Shown: positions 1 through 8,520 of the stretch, piece by piece
Position numbering within the stretch: the stretch's first letter is position 1
Layout: each line of letters starts with the position of its first letter
NCBI RefSeq assembly: GCF_019263585.2
Contig: NZ_JADQDF010000001.1
Location: 4,154,001-4,218,000, forward strand
Source: Pseudonocardia oceani
GTDB lineage: Bacteria > Actinomycetota > Actinomycetes > Mycobacteriales > Pseudonocardiaceae
DNA: 64,000 bases
Direction of reading: 5' to 3'
Translations under genes and position numbers: made by a program
Notes under the pieces: generated by a model
Databases searched by the model: none
What the model saw: only the letters and a program-made list of their open reading frames with translations
What the model was told of the DNA's origin: nothing

Positions 1-470
1 TTGGGGGCGCAGTCGATCAGCGCGACGTCGTACTCCGCGAACGCCGGGTGCTCCAGACCGACGCGCAGCCGGCTGTGCAGGTCGACGAAGCGCTCCGGCG
101 CCGACATGAGCTGCGCAGCGAGGACGGTGTCCATGTCGGACAGGTCGCGGTGCGCGGCGATCAGGTCGAGGCGGCCCGGCGAGCGCGACAGCTTCTCGCG
201 CACGCGCCGCGGAGTGGCCACGAGGCCGCCGGGGCTCTCCAGGGCGGTGCCGTCGTCGAGCCCGTCGAACCAGTGCTTGATGGTCCGCTCCGGTAGCAGC
301 TGCTCGGCCCACTCCGGTGGCGTGAAGAACGAGACCGTCAGGCTGGCCTGCGAGTCGAGGTCCAGTAGCAGGACCCTTCGACCTCGCGCGGCGAGACCTG
401 CCCCGAGGTTGGCGGTGAGCGTCGTCTTGCCCACGCCGCCCTTGTGATTGATGATCGAGACGACCTGCAC
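1..470 (-). CDS. ParA/Soj-family ATPase (5' part; gene runs off the left edge)
   Basis: The reverse strand encodes a ParA/MinD-type P-loop ATPase. Its start is VQVVSIINHKGGVGKTTLTA, which holds the deviant Walker A motif KGGVGKT. A Walker A' segment (LLLDLDSQASLT) follows, and a hydrophobic strand ending in LIDCAP lies at the window edge. The GTG start at 470 is preceded by GAGGAGA. About 157 residues are present and the C-terminus is missing. ParA proteins dimerise on ATP, bind DNA and position chromosomes, plasmids or other cargo, usually with a ParB partner. None is visible here, so the cargo is unknown. The region upstream (471-815) is non-coding. Confidence 0.9.
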   Translation of the reverse strand, partial: MQVVSIINHKGGVGKTTLTANLGAGLAARGRRVLLLDLDSQASLTVSFFTPPEWAEQLLPERTIKHWFDGLDDGTALESPGGLVATPRRVREKLSRSPGRLDLIAAHRDLSDMDTVLAAQLMSAPERFVDLHSRLRVGLEHPAFAEYDVALIDCAP

Positions 471-815
471 GGCTCTCCTCCCACAGTGACGCGGCGCAAC
501 CATGCCATACGCCCTGTGCACGCCCGCCCGAGGGTGAGCCGGTCCTACACCACTCCTCCGGGCGGTGTGTCGCAGCCGTTGACGGCGGTGCGTCCGGGCG
601 CGATACCCGTGGTGGGGGTACGTGTCCCGGCCGGGTGGCCCATCGGTGGTGCCGCCGTTCGGCGGGTCACCGACGGTGTGCTGCGGCACGTTCGGGCACG
701 GTCGGGCCCGATCGGGTGCAGTGGCGCGCGGTGACCGGTACAGCCTGTGCGGCGAACGTCGCGGTGGGTGGTCGTCCGCGGCCCCCGGGCGGGCACGGGC
801 TCCTAGAGTTCGGTC
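471..815. other. Intergenic stretch between divergent parA-like and isomerase-like genes
   Basis: About 345 bases with no convincing gene; the short reading frames here have low-complexity GC-shadow composition. The region should hold the promoters of both flanking divergent genes. The right-hand gene has a TAGAGT hexamer at 804-809, only six bases before its ATG, which suggests a -10 element and a leaderless transcript. Confidence 0.5.
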
Positions 816-1601
816 ATGGCACCCGACATGCACCAGCTGGCCGACGACCTCGCGGCGGAGTCCGCCGTCCTGCGCGCCCTGCTGGCCGACCTCGACGACG
901 CCGGCTGGGACGCTCCGACGCCCGCCGCGGGCTGGGCCGTCCGCGACCAGGTGAGCCACCTCGCCCACTTCGACGACGTGGCGGTGCAGTCGGCCACCGA
1001 GCCCGACGCGTTCCGGGCGGCGCTCGCCGCGAAGGCCGGCTCGGGCGTCGATCCGGACGCCATCGCGGCGCGGTACCGCGACCTCCCGCCCGCGGAGCTG
1101 CTCGCGTGGTTCGACGAGGCGCGGGCCCGGCTCGTCGCCGTCTTCCGCGACCTCGACCCCGGCCTGCGGGTGCCGTGGTTCGGCCCGGCGATGAGCACGG
1201 CCTCCTCGCTCACCGCGCGGATCATGGAGACCTGGGCGCACGGGCAGGACGTCGCCGACACCGTGGGCGTCACCCGCGAGCCGACCGACCGGCTGCGCCA
1301 CGTCGCGCACATCGGGGTGCGGGCGATGCCGTTCAGCTACGCGGTGCGCGAGCGGCCGGCGCCCGAGGTGCCGGTGCGGGTGGAGCTCGCTGCGCCGTCG
1401 GGCGGCACGTGGACGTGGGGGCCGGAGGGCGCGGCCGACCGCGTCACCGGCCCGGCCCTCGACTTCTGCCTGCTGGTCACCCAGCGCCGCCACCGCGACG
1501 ACACGGCGCTGCAGGTGACGGGGCCGGTGGCGACGGAGTGGCTGTCGTTCGCCCAGGCGTTCGCCGGTGCGCCGGGGCCGGGCCGGGCCCCTCTCCCCTG
1601 A
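816..1601 (+). CDS. TIGR03084-type metal-binding protein (maleylpyruvate isomerase/DinB superfamily)
   Basis: A 261-residue protein. Its N-terminal four-helix DinB-like domain begins MAPDMHQLADDLAAESAVL, continues with VSHLAHFDD, and carries a later helix with METWAHGQDVAD. The spaced histidines are the expected metal ligands of the mycothiol-dependent maleylpyruvate isomerase superfamily. The C-terminal part matches the second domain of this actinobacterial family. Members are thought to use a divalent metal and mycothiol, but most have no assigned substrate. The ATG at 816 sits nine bases after the start of a -10-like TAGAGT, consistent with leaderless expression. A perfect hairpin follows the stop. 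No partner gene hints at the substrate. Confidence 0.85.
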   Translation: MAPDMHQLADDLAAESAVLRALLADLDDAGWDAPTPAAGWAVRDQVSHLAHFDDVAVQSATEPDAFRAALAAKAGSGVDPDAIAARYRDLPPAELLAWFDEARARLVAVFRDLDPGLRVPWFGPAMSTASSLTARIMETWAHGQDVADTVGVTREPTDRLRHVAHIGVRAMPFSYAVRERPAPEVPVRVELAAPSGGTWTWGPEGAADRVTGPALDFCLLVTQRRHRDDTALQVTGPVATEWLSFAQAFAGAPGPGRAPLP

Positions 1602-1658
1602 GTTGCAGGAAAGCCACGTTCCTGCCATGTGACGGCGGGAACGTGGCTTTCCTGCAAC
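1602..1658. terminator. Perfect 21-bp palindrome between convergent genes
   Basis: Two exactly complementary 21-base arms (1602-1622 and 1638-1658) flank a 15-base loop. The outer end is TTGCAGGAAAGCCACG. It starts one base after the stop codon at 1601 and ends 13 bases before the tctA stop. It can therefore act as a bidirectional terminator. There is no T-tract, and the perfection of the arms also suits a dispersed palindromic repeat. Confidence 0.75.
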
Positions 1659-1671
1659 GTGGTGGGAGGGG

Positions 1672-3186
1672 TCAGACCGGCGTGCTCTCCTTCTCCGGGG
1701 TGTTCCGCCGGCCCACGACCTTCCGCACCACCGGGAACAGCAGGAGGGCGGCGATCACCAGGTACACGATGATCGACAGCGGGGTGGAGACCAGCGTCGA
1801 CCAGTCGCCGTCGGCGATCTGCAGGGACCTTCGCAGCTGCAGCTCCGCGTCCGGGCCGAGGATGACGCCGATGATCGCGGGCAGGACCGGCAGGCCGTAG
1901 CGGCGCATCAGGAACCCGATGCCGCCGATGACCAGCAGCACGATCAGGTCGACGGGCTGGCCGCTCACCGCGTACGCCCCGACGCAGGCGAAGAACAGGA
2001 TGCCGGCGTAGAGGTAGGGCCGCGGGATCTGCAGCAGCTTCGCCCACACCGGGGCCAGCGGCAGGTTGAGCACCAGCAGCAGCACCAGCCCGATGAACAG
2101 GCTCGCGATGAGCGTCCACACCAGGTCGGGCTCGTTGACGAACAGCAGCGGGCCCGGCTGGATGCCGAACTGCTGGAACGCCGCCAGCATGACGGCCGCG
2201 ATCGCGGTGGTCGGCAGGCCGAGCGTCAGCATCGTCGAGAGCGTGCCCGCCGAGGAGGCCGAGGCCGCCGCCTCCGGACCCGCGACGCCCTCGATCGCGC
2301 CCTTGCCGAACAGCTCGGGGCGCTTGGACAGCTTCCGCTCGGTCACGTAGGACATGAACGTCGACATCTCGGCGCCACCGGCCGGGATCGAGCCGAACGT
2401 GAACCCGATGAACGGGCCGCGCAGCCACGGTTTCCACGTGTGCCGCAGGTCCTCGCGGGAGAGCCACGGGCGACCGACCGGGATGACCTGGTCCTTCTTG
2501 CGGCGCAGGTGCGCGGCCACCCACAGCGCCTCGCCGACGGCGAACAGCCCGACCGCGACGATGATGACGTCGATGCCGTCGGCGAGCTGCGGCACGCCGA
2601 ACGTCAGCCGCGGCTGCCCGGAGATCGGGTCGAGGCCGACCAGGCCGATCGTCAGGCCGATGGCCAGCGCGGCGAACCCGCGGATCCGCGAGGTGCCCAG
2701 CACCGCAGTGACGGCGACGAACGCCAGCACCATGATCGCGAAGTAGTCGGGGGCGCCGATGTCGACGGCCACCGAGGCGACGAGCGGGGCGAGCAGCACG
2801 ATGCCGATCGCCCCGACGATCCCGCCGATGAAGTGCCCGATCGCGGCCGCGGCGAGCGCCTGCGCCCCGCGTCCCTGTCTCGCCATCGGGTTGCCCTCGA
2901 TCGCCGCGATCACCGACGCGGACTCGCCGGGGGTGTTGAGCAGGATCGAGGTCGTGGAGCCGCCGAACATGGCCCCGAAGTAGATGCCGGCGAACAGGAT
3001 GAACGCGCCGGTCGGGTCGAAGGCGTAGGTGACGGGCAGCAGCAGCGCCACCGCCATGGCCGGGCCGATGCCCGGGAGCACGCCGATCGCGGTGCCCAGC
3101 AGGACCCCGATCGCGGCGAAGAGCAGGTTGCCCGGCGTCAGGGCGGCCGAGAAGCCGCCCATCAGCGAGGTGAAGGAATCGAGCAT
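1672..3186 (-). CDS. tctA: Tripartite tricarboxylate transporter, large permease subunit TctA
   Basis: A 504-residue polytopic membrane protein, the usual size for TctA. The family signature GGSTTSILLNTPGESASV lies near residue 80, and about a dozen hydrophobic segments run to the C-terminus. TctA is the large channel subunit that imports carboxylates captured by the periplasmic/lipid-anchored TctC, with TctB as the small subunit. The ATG overlaps the tctB stop by one base (TGATG), so translation is coupled. It is the last gene of tctCBA and is followed by the 1602-1658 palindrome. The substrate (citrate or another tri/dicarboxylate) cannot be read from the sequence. Confidence 0.95.
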   Translation of the reverse strand: MLDSFTSLMGGFSAALTPGNLLFAAIGVLLGTAIGVLPGIGPAMAVALLLPVTYAFDPTGAFILFAGIYFGAMFGGSTTSILLNTPGESASVIAAIEGNPMARQGRGAQALAAAAIGHFIGGIVGAIGIVLLAPLVASVAVDIGAPDYFAIMVLAFVAVTAVLGTSRIRGFAALAIGLTIGLVGLDPISGQPRLTFGVPQLADGIDVIIVAVGLFAVGEALWVAAHLRRKKDQVIPVGRPWLSREDLRHTWKPWLRGPFIGFTFGSIPAGGAEMSTFMSYVTERKLSKRPELFGKGAIEGVAGPEAAASASSAGTLSTMLTLGLPTTAIAAVMLAAFQQFGIQPGPLLFVNEPDLVWTLIASLFIGLVLLLVLNLPLAPVWAKLLQIPRPYLYAGILFFACVGAYAVSGQPVDLIVLLVIGGIGFLMRRYGLPVLPAIIGVILGPDAELQLRRSLQIADGDWSTLVSTPLSIIVYLVIAALLLFPVVRKVVGRRNTPEKESTPV

Positions 3187-3689
3187 CAGCCGAACACCCC
3201 CATCAGCGGCCCGCCCGGGAGGTCGACGCCGAGCAGGGCGTCGAACACGATCCAGGTGACGAGCGAGACACCCGCCGCGATCAGCGGATCGCGGGGGACC
3301 GAGCGCGAGCCGAGCGCGTACGTCGCGCCCCAGAACAGCCCCGTGCCGGCCAGCGGCCAGCCCAGCAGCGGGATCAGTGCGGCGGTCGCGACGAGTACGC
3401 CGGCCAGCAGCAGCACCGTGCGCTTGTCGGCGGGCACCGTCAGGTCGACGTCCTCGCCGCCCTCCGCCTCGCCGTGCCCGCCCGAGAGGACGTCGCGGGC
3501 GAGCAGCACGGCCAGCACCACGAGCAGCGCGCCGACCAGCAGGGGCAGGGCGTGCGGGCCGAGCGGGTCGGAGCTCGCGGCGGCGTCGGTGCCGAACAGG
3601 CTGTCGACGACGACGACCAGTCCGACCAGGCCGAGCAGCACCGAGACGCCGAGCTCGGAGCGCTCGCGGAGCCGGTCCATCGTGGTCAT
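3186..3689 (-). CDS. tctB: Tripartite tricarboxylate transporter, small subunit TctB
   Basis: A 167-residue protein with four predicted membrane segments: residues ~13-30, ~47-65, a central pair around the LLLAGVLVATAALIPLLGW stretch, and a C-terminal helix. This is the TctB layout. Its ATG at 3689 overlaps the tctC stop in an ATGA, and its own stop overlaps the tctA start. It is the small membrane subunit that assembles with TctA. TctB sequences are poorly conserved, so the call rests on size, topology and operon position. Confidence 0.9.
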   Translation of the reverse strand: MTTMDRLRERSELGVSVLLGLVGLVVVVDSLFGTDAAASSDPLGPHALPLLVGALLVVLAVLLARDVLSGGHGEAEGGEDVDLTVPADKRTVLLLAGVLVATAALIPLLGWPLAGTGLFWGATYALGSRSVPRDPLIAAGVSLVTWIVFDALLGVDLPGGPLMGVFG

Positions 3690-4675
3690 GACACCAGCCC
3701 CAGTTCCCGCAGCACGCCGGCCACGCGGTCGTTCTCCGACGCGAGGAACGCGCCGAAGTCGTCGCCGACCAGGAACGCGTCGTCCCAGCCGTTGGTCTCG
3801 AGCGCCTCGGTCCACTCCGGCGTCCCGTGCAGGGACGTGAAGGCCTCGACCAGCTCGGCCCGCGCGGCGTCGTCCAGCCCCGGGGGTGCGACGATCCCGC
3901 GCCAGTTCGTGAACTCGACGTCGACGCCGGACTCGGTCAGCGTCGGCGCGTCGAGCCCGGGGGCGCGCTCGGCCGAGGTCACGGCCAGCACCCGCAGCTC
4001 GCCCGCGGCCACCTGCTCGGCGAACTCGCCGAGCCCGGACACCCCGAACGCCACCTTGTCGCCCAGCACCGCGGCGAGCAGCTCGCCGCCGCCGTCGTAG
4101 GAGACGTAGTTGACCGCGCTGGGCTCCAGCCCGACGGCCTGCGCCATGAGCATCGGCGCGAGGTGGTCGGGACCGCCCGGCGACGAGCCGCCACCGACGG
4201 GCACCGCACCCGGGTCGGCCGTCCACGCCGCGAGCAGCTGCCCGATCGAGGTGTAGGGCGAGTCCTTGCCGACGACGACGATCTCGCTCTCCTGCGTCAG
4301 CCGGGCGATCGGCGTGACGTCGGCGAGGGTGGAGGGCGAGGAGTTGGTGAACACCGCGCCGACGACGCCCAGGCCCATCGACATGACGAGCCGGTCGTTG
4401 CCGCTCTCGTTGACGGTGCGCCCGAGGCCGACGGTGCCGCCCGCGCCGGGGAGGTTGAAGACCTCCACCGCGCCGGACGTGCCGGAGTCCTCCATCGCGC
4501 GGGCCGCCGTGCGGGCGGTGATGTCGTAGCCGCCGCCGGGGGAGTTGGGGACGAGCACCCGCAGTCCGCGCAGCTGGGTGCCGTCACCGCCGCCCGCGGC
4601 CGAGCCGATCAGTGGTGGCACCAGCAGCACCGCGGCGATCGCCGCGAGCACTCCCAGCACGGTCCGGGGACGCAT
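3686..4675 (-). CDS. tctC: Tripartite tricarboxylate transporter substrate-binding protein TctC
   Basis: A 329-residue extracytoplasmic binding protein. It has an N-terminal signal or anchor segment (residues ~5-30) followed by a Bug/TctC fold with the characteristic LRVLVPNSPGGGYDITAR segment. That loop contacts the carboxylate in this family. The start is the ATG at 4675. The gene leads the tctCBA operon and is transcribed away from the kinase gene at 4806, with about 130 bases of shared promoter region. It captures the carboxylate outside the membrane and delivers it to TctAB. The divergent two-component system very probably controls it. Confidence 0.93.
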   Translation of the reverse strand: MRPRTVLGVLAAIAAVLLVPPLIGSAAGGGDGTQLRGLRVLVPNSPGGGYDITARTAARAMEDSGTSGAVEVFNLPGAGGTVGLGRTVNESGNDRLVMSMGLGVVGAVFTNSSPSTLADVTPIARLTQESEIVVVGKDSPYTSIGQLLAAWTADPGAVPVGGGSSPGGPDHLAPMLMAQAVGLEPSAVNYVSYDGGGELLAAVLGDKVAFGVSGLGEFAEQVAAGELRVLAVTSAERAPGLDAPTLTESGVDVEFTNWRGIVAPPGLDDAARAELVEAFTSLHGTPEWTEALETNGWDDAFLVGDDFGAFLASENDRVAGVLRELGLVS

Positions 4676-4805
4676 GTCCGTTCCTCTCCGTCGAGGTGTC
4701 GGTCTGTGGTGCACGTCATCGTGCGGTGCCCGCCCGCCGGTGTCTCGCTTCCTCGCGCAACGGTCGTTGTGGTCGTTTCGGTCACGGCCGTGCCAGGCTG
4801 CGGTC

Positions 4806-6395
4806 ATGCCCGGACGAGCCGCTCCACGGCGCACGCTCGCGCGGCAGTTCCTGGGCTGGCAGCTCGGGATCGTGGCGCTGCTGCTCGCGGCCGTCGCGGC
4901 GCTCGCGGTGGCGCAGTCCGACGCCGCGTTCCGGGAGACGCAGGGGCGGCGGATGCTGTCGGTCGCCGAGGACGTCGCGGCCACGGCGGCGCTGCGGCAG
5001 AGCCTGCAGGTCGGCGAGTACGGGGTGCTGCCGGGCATCGCCACCACGGCGCGCAACCTCTCGGGCGCCGACGAGATCGCCGTCGCCGACGCCGACCTGG
5101 TGGTCCGCACCGCGGCCGATCCCGCCGACGTCGGACGGCCGTTCGACCTGGGCGCGAGCACTGCGGCGACCGGCCGGTCCTGGGTCGGCCACCCCGACGG
5201 GCGCACGGTCGTCGCGCAGGTCCCGGTGCTCGCCGACGACGGCGCGGTGGTCGGCATCGTCGAGGCGCGGGTGGCGGCGCCGCCGCTGCTCACCGGGCTC
5301 GCCGGCGCGCCCGGCCGGACCGCGGCGCTGCTCGGCCTCGCGCTCGTCGTCGGGGTGGTGGGGTCGCTGCTGCTCGCCCGGCGCGTGCGCCGCCAGACCC
5401 TCGGCCTGGAGCCCGCCGAGATCGTGGAGCTGGTGCAGCGGCGCGAGGCGATGCTGCTCGGCGTCAAGGAGGGGGTGGTGGGCATGGACGCCGCGCACCG
5501 CGTGACGCTGCTCAACGGGGCCGCGCGCGAGCTGCTGGACCTGCCCGCCGACACCGGCGACGCCATGCCCGAGCTCGACGGCCTCGACGACCGCCTGCGC
5601 GACGTCCTCACCGGGGCCAGCGCGGGGGAGGACCAGGTCGTGCTGCGCGGGGCGCGGGTGCTCGTGCTGAACCGGATGCCGGTCGTCGTCGACGGGGCGG
5701 AGGTCGGCGCCGTCGTGACGCTGCGCGACCGCACCGAGCTCGCCACCCTGCAGGGCCGCCTCGACGCCTCGAAGCACGTCACCGACACCCTCCGGGCCCA
5801 GACCCACGAGTTCGCCAACCGACTGCACACGATCGCCGGGCTCACCGAGCTCGGCGAGCACGACGAGGTGCGGCGGTTCGTCGCGGGCGTGGTGGCCGAG
5901 TCCGACCAGTGGCGCCGCGAGGTCACCGAGCGCGTCGGCGACGCCGCCGGCGCGGCGCTGCTCGTCGCCAAGGCCAGCCTCGCGACCGAGCGCGGCGTGG
6001 CGCTGCGGCTCGCGCCCGGCACCCGGCTCGCACCCGCGCGGCGCGACCCCGCGTTCTCCGCCGACCTCGTGACGGTGCTGGGCAACCTCGTCGACAACGC
6101 CATCGACGCCGCCGGCACCGGCGGGGACGTCGAGGTCGGCCTGACCGACGACCCCGACGACGGCGGCGTGCGCCTCACCGTCCGCGACTCCGGGCCGGGC
6201 GTCGCGTCCGATCTCGCCGAGGAGGTCTTCCGGCACGGCTTCACGACGAAGGCGGCCGAGGAACCGGGTGGTCGCGGGCTCGGGCTGGCGCTCGCCCGGC
6301 AGGCGTGCCTGCGCCGGGGTGGCACGATCGCGGTGCACAACGAGGACGGGGCGGTCTTCACGGCCGTGCTGCCGTGCGCGGAGGGGGTGGCGTGA
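4806..6395 (+). CDS. CitA/DcuS-family sensor histidine kinase
   Basis: A 529-residue membrane kinase with a first transmembrane helix at ~18-38 and an extracytoplasmic PAS-like (PDC/sCache) sensor that includes RQSLQVGEYGVLPGIATT. A second helix lies near 175-195, then a cytoplasmic PAS. The CitA-type H-box RAQTHEFANRLHTIAGL carries the phospho-acceptor His at about residue 334. The HATPase domain has LGNLVDNAIDAA and GRGLGLALARQ. CitA/DcuS kinases sense external citrate, succinate or fumarate. The 3' end overlaps the response regulator by a GTGA/TGATG junction. The gene is divergent from tctCBA, so control of that transporter in response to its substrate is likely. Confidence 0.93.
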   Translation: MPGRAAPRRTLARQFLGWQLGIVALLLAAVAALAVAQSDAAFRETQGRRMLSVAEDVAATAALRQSLQVGEYGVLPGIATTARNLSGADEIAVADADLVVRTAADPADVGRPFDLGASTAATGRSWVGHPDGRTVVAQVPVLADDGAVVGIVEARVAAPPLLTGLAGAPGRTAALLGLALVVGVVGSLLLARRVRRQTLGLEPAEIVELVQRREAMLLGVKEGVVGMDAAHRVTLLNGAARELLDLPADTGDAMPELDGLDDRLRDVLTGASAGEDQVVLRGARVLVLNRMPVVVDGAEVGAVVTLRDRTELATLQGRLDASKHVTDTLRAQTHEFANRLHTIAGLTELGEHDEVRRFVAGVVAESDQWRREVTERVGDAAGAALLVAKASLATERGVALRLAPGTRLAPARRDPAFSADLVTVLGNLVDNAIDAAGTGGDVEVGLTDDPDDGGVRLTVRDSGPGVASDLAEEVFRHGFTTKAAEEPGGRGLGLALARQACLRRGGTIAVHNEDGAVFTAVLPCAEGVA

Positions 6396-7078
6396 TGCGG
6401 GTGCTCGTCGTCGACGACGACTTCATGGTGGCCCGCGTGCACAGCGGCTACGTCGGGCGGATCCCCGGCTGCGAGGTCGTTGGCGTCGCCCACACCGGCG
6501 CCGACGCGCTGGCGCTGGCCCGGGAGCTGCGCCCCGACCTCGTACTGCTCGACGTGTACCTGCCCGACGTCTCCGGGCTGGAGGTGCTGCGGCTGCTGCG
6601 CACCGGAGCCGCCGACGACCCGTTCGTCCTGATGATCACCGCCGCCGACGACGCCGTGACCGTCACCGGCGCCCTGCACGGCGGCGCGGCCCACTACCTC
6701 GTGAAGCCCTTCGACGCGGCGGTGCTGGCCCAGCACGTCGAGCGCATCGGGCGGGTGCGCGGACGGCTCGCGGGCCTGGCCGGGTCGAACCAGGGACGGG
6801 CCGGGCAGGCCGACATCGACACGGTCTTCGGCGCCCGCCCCGGCGTCGCCACGCGCCTGCCCAAGGGGCTCACCGCCACCACCGCCCGGCTGGTGGAGGG
6901 CGTGCTGCGCGCCGCCGAGGGCGACCTGTCGGCCTCGGAGTGCGCCGAGCGCACCGAGCTGTCGCGGGTGAGCGCGCGGCGCTACCTGGAGCACTTCGTC
7001 ACCACCGGGGCGGCGGTGGTCCGGCTGCGCTACGGCGGCACCGGGCGGCCCGAGCGGCGCTACCGCTGGGGCGCCTGA
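6395..7078 (+). CDS. CitB/DcuR-family response regulator
   Basis: A 227-residue regulator. Its receiver domain begins MRVLVVDDDF, with the phospho-acceptor Asp at residue 53 in LLDVYLPDVSG and the conserved Lys in LVKPF. A linker and a CitB-type helix-turn-helix (SRVSARRYLEHFVTTG) follow. ATG at 6395 is used here. A GTG one codon earlier at 6392 would give a 4-base overlap with the kinase stop. It forms a two-component pair with the preceding kinase and probably activates the divergent tctCBA operon. Confidence 0.93.
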   Translation: MRVLVVDDDFMVARVHSGYVGRIPGCEVVGVAHTGADALALARELRPDLVLLDVYLPDVSGLEVLRLLRTGAADDPFVLMITAADDAVTVTGALHGGAAHYLVKPFDAAVLAQHVERIGRVRGRLAGLAGSNQGRAGQADIDTVFGARPGVATRLPKGLTATTARLVEGVLRAAEGDLSASECAERTELSRVSARRYLEHFVTTGAAVVRLRYGGTGRPERRYRWGA

Positions 7079-7099
7079 GCGCCCCGCCTCCCGAGGGGG

Positions 7100-7966
7100 C
7101 TACCGCGGCGCGTGGGCGCCGCTCGTCTGTGTCAGCACGGCCGCGGCCAGCGGGGCGACGACGGTCGGGTTGACCGCGTGCCCCATCCCCGGGATGCGGA
7201 CCAGGCGCCCGCGCCCGAGCGAGCGGGCCAGGTGCCCGGAGTGCGGCGGCGGGTTGATCGGGTCCTCGGGAGCCTCGACGACCAGCGTCGGCACCTCGAC
7301 GGCGGCGAGCTCGGCGCCGCGCTCGAGCCCGTCCTGGGAGGCGCGGGCGTGCGCGGCGGTGTTGTCGTGGCGCCCGGCGTGCTCGATCGCCCCGCGCTCC
7401 AGCGCGCGGAACCAGTCGGCGTCGAACGGGGTGCCGGTGCCGTTGAGCAGCCGCCAGTGCGCCACCCGCCAGTCGAGCTCGGCCTCGAGGTCGCGGGGGT
7501 CGGCCATCTGCTCCCACAGCGCGAGCAGCGCGGGGGAGGGCGCGGGCAGCTCGGGCGAGCCGTCACCGCCCAGTGCCGCGGTGCAGAACAGCGTGGCCGT
7601 GGCGACGCGCTCGGGGGCGTCGAGCAGCAGGAGCTGGCCCAGCACCCCGCCCAGCGACATCCCGACGACGTGCGCGCGCGGCACCTCGAACGCGTCGAGC
7701 ACGGCCACGGCGTCGCGGGCCAGCTCGGCGATCGGGTACGGGTGCTCGTCGAACGCCCACGTGGAGCGGCCGGTGTCGCGGTGGTCGTACTTGATCACGC
7801 GGTGGTGCTCGGCCAGGCGCGCGATCAGCTCGACGGGCCACAGCAGCCCGGACGCGTTGGCCCCCATGACGAGCAGGACCGGGTCGGGCTCCGGTGCGTC
7901 GGTGGCGGCGGGTAGGTCCTGCGCCCACAGCCGGACCCCGGGTGCGACGTCGACGGTGCGTTCCAC
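7100..7966 (-). CDS. Alpha/beta-fold hydrolase
   Basis: A 288-residue alpha/beta hydrolase. The oxyanion region is VLLVMGANASG, followed by YDHRDTGRS, and the nucleophile elbow GMSLGG carries the catalytic Ser. An acid lies in LVVEAPEDPINPP and the catalytic His in GMGHAVNP near the C-terminus. The arrangement resembles the RdmC/aclacinomycin-esterase group of small esterases and lactonases, but substrate cannot be assigned. The start is GTG at 7966. The gene is convergent with the response regulator (22 bases apart) and has no operon partner, so its role is open. Confidence 0.85.
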   Translation of the reverse strand: MERTVDVAPGVRLWAQDLPAATDAPEPDPVLLVMGANASGLLWPVELIARLAEHHRVIKYDHRDTGRSTWAFDEHPYPIAELARDAVAVLDAFEVPRAHVVGMSLGGVLGQLLLLDAPERVATATLFCTAALGGDGSPELPAPSPALLALWEQMADPRDLEAELDWRVAHWRLLNGTGTPFDADWFRALERGAIEHAGRHDNTAAHARASQDGLERGAELAAVEVPTLVVEAPEDPINPPPHSGHLARSLGRGRLVRIPGMGHAVNPTVVAPLAAAVLTQTSGAHAPR

Positions 7967-8034
7967 GCCCGCCAGCCTGCCACCCGGGAGGTGCCCGCCC
8001 GGCCCCGGTGTCCGGGACCGGGCGGTGGCCCGCC

Positions 8035-8346
8035 CTACTTGAGGGCGTCGAGCAGCGCCTGACGCTGGCGGTCGCCGAGGCCGGCGGCGCGGCGCGAGGC
8101 GTCGATGCCGGTCTGCTCCAGCAGGGCGGAGACCTTGGCCGGGCCGTAGCCGGGCAGGCTCTTCAGCAGGTCGGCGACCTTGGTCTTGCCGACGATGGTG
8201 TCGGACTTCGCGCGGTCGAGGACCGCGGGGATCGTCTCGTCGCCGCGGGCGATCGCGTCGCGCAGCTCCTTGCGGGCGGTACGGGCGGCGGCGGCCTTCT
8301 TCAGGGCGTCGGCGCGCTGCTCGGGGGTGAGCGTGGGCAGTGCCAT
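8035..8346 (-). CDS. mihF: Actinobacterial integration host factor (mIHF)
   Basis: A 103-residue basic protein that matches the actinobacterial IHF family throughout. The N-terminal helix is MALPTLTPEQRADALKKAAA, followed by a K/R-rich segment and a helix-two-turn-helix in the second half with SLPGYGPAKVSALLEQ. These proteins bind DNA non-specifically, bend it, organise the nucleoid and were found as the host factor for L5 phage integration. They are unrelated to E. coli IHF. A strong GAGAGGAG ribosome site precedes the ATG at 8346. In many actinobacteria this gene sits by gmk; here it does not. Confidence 0.93.
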   Translation of the reverse strand: MALPTLTPEQRADALKKAAAARTARKELRDAIARGDETIPAVLDRAKSDTIVGKTKVADLLKSLPGYGPAKVSALLEQTGIDASRRAAGLGDRQRQALLDALK

Positions 8347-8471
8347 CTCGGCTGTCTCCTCTCCGTGCGCCGACCCCGGACGGTGTCGGCGCAGGTCATC
8401 TTCACGTCCCAGCCTGACAGAACCGCACGCGGCGGTGCGGGCGACCCCCCTGGTGGGGGCCCCGCACGCGC

Positions 8472-8502
8472 GGACGGCGCCCCCGTGGAGGGGGCGCCGT
8501 CC
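8472..8502 (-). terminator. Strong GC hairpin downstream of dctA
   Basis: Perfect 13-base arms (8472-8484 and 8490-8502; outer end GGACGGCGCCCCC) with a five-base loop lie 18 bases beyond the dctA stop on the minus strand. The stem has the size of an actinobacterial intrinsic terminator, without a clear U-tract. It would separate dctA transcripts from mihF. Confidence 0.7.
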
Positions 8503-8520
8503 GGGAAGGGTGGGTGCGGG

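Noticed and set aside
3827..7078. Very long open frames opposite or across real genes (for example 3827-7078, 3686-6994, 8521-11535, 35344-38286)
   Set aside because: At this GC content stops are rare in the shadow frames. The products are Arg/Ala/Gly-rich without motifs; only the ends that coincide with conserved proteins are real.
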